Source: Mytilus californianus (Eukaryota > Mollusca > Bivalvia > Mytilida > Mytilidae). From it: 64,000 nucleotides of DNA. The translations under genes were made by a program, and so were the position numbers. Position 1 is the stretch's first letter, and each line of letters begins with the position of its first letter. Below, piece by piece: positions 63,461 through 64,000 of this stretch. Location: positions 5,595,501 to 5,659,500 of the forward strand of contig NW_026262701.1 of NCBI RefSeq assembly GCF_021869535.1, read 5' to 3'. The notes under the pieces are model-generated. The model made no database searches. It had not been told where the DNA came from and saw only the letters and a program-made list of their open reading frames with translations.

Positions 63461-63477
63461 GTAAGTGATTTATGTAA

Positions 63478-64000
63478 TAAGTTTTTACAAAAATTTCTAC
63501 TCTGAAACTGCTGGACCAAATTTAAACAATCATCATTGGGGTATCTAGTTTAAAAAAGGAATTGGATGACACCGCTTGACAACCAAAATGGCGGACATTG
63601 CTGAAAATAGAACATAGAGGTAAAATCAAGTTGTCTTGTCTATTATCTTTAAACCCCATCAATAGAGTAATTCCGACAGAGGCAAAAATGCTCAGAATGT
63701 TCAGCTCTGTCTATTGTCTATTTATGTCAAAACTATCAGACAACCTCTTATAGAAGTTATTGCCATTAAATGTGTTAATTGTTTTTCCCTATTATCTTGA
63801 AAACTATAATAAATAAAAAGACACTTTAAACAGTAAAAATGATCTGTAAGACAAGATGTACAAATAAGTCAACAGGGAAGAAATCATCAGTCTTTCCATT
63901 ACTGGAGTTCTTGCTTTTACCAATTTTTAGTGTGTTTTGCCTGTTATGTTGCAATCTATGATAAATGAGGGGGGTCGGAGGGGTCCTGATCCGAAAATCC
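63478..64000 (+). mobile_element. Family I core fragment, runs off the window
   Basis: TTTTTACAAAAATTTCTACT, AATCATCATTGGGGTATCTA and AACCAAAATGGCGGACATTG are family I core text starting about 18 bp after the exon 13 donor. From about 63650 it resembles the element at 1230-1820. Confidence 0.75.

Noticed and set aside
62885..63142. 85-codon open frame between exons 12 and 13
   Set aside because: Exons 12 and 13 join in phase without it, and an exon here would break the conserved block. I do not recognise the peptide.

Overview
The window is from an AT-rich, intron-rich animal genome, most likely a bivalve mollusc and probably a marine mussel. I infer this from the interspersed repeats (mollusc-type non-autonomous elements with (TCCG)n or (CGTC)n runs, a tRNA-derived SINE, reverse-transcriptase tail repeats). 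I ran no database search.

The only host gene I can support is on the + strand and runs off both ends of the window. Thirteen exons between 5891 and 63460 have GT-AG borders and matching codon phases at all twelve junctions. Together they give 1,002 codons without a stop. The protein matches the region N-terminal to the AAA ATPase core of RNF213 (mysterin), the giant AAA+ ATPase / E3 ubiquitin ligase. The clearest match is the DLASISAGEGDMEIAKVNCL block in the last exon. The start codon, AAA modules, RING and E3 modules lie outside.

Layout: 1-5880, a 1.13 kb segment duplicated at a 3,545 bp offset, plus repeats. 5891-7885, exons 1-2. 7886-24710, a 16.8 kb intron holding a nested pair of Helentron-like elements, an 8.1 kb decayed Ty3/Gypsy retrotransposon on the minus strand (11416-19545, TSD ATAG), and a 2.3 kb element with a 133 bp minisatellite. 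24711-38560, exons 3-6 with several full-length elements between them. 38950-41118, one element nested inside another. 42091-48632, exons 7-9, with a reverse-transcriptase pseudogene. 48725-57052, exon 10 and three more elements. 57053-63460, exons 11-13.

By my summed boundaries, mobile DNA fills roughly half the window. The most striking pattern is a set of at least eight element families with unrelated sequences but one architecture. Each has a 5' palindromic head, usually a CG-rich microsatellite, a tandem-repeat core, a copy of the head arm in inverted orientation, and then a short hairpin at the 3' end. This resembles non-autonomous Helentron elements (HINE or pearl-like). No Rep/helicase gene is visible here.
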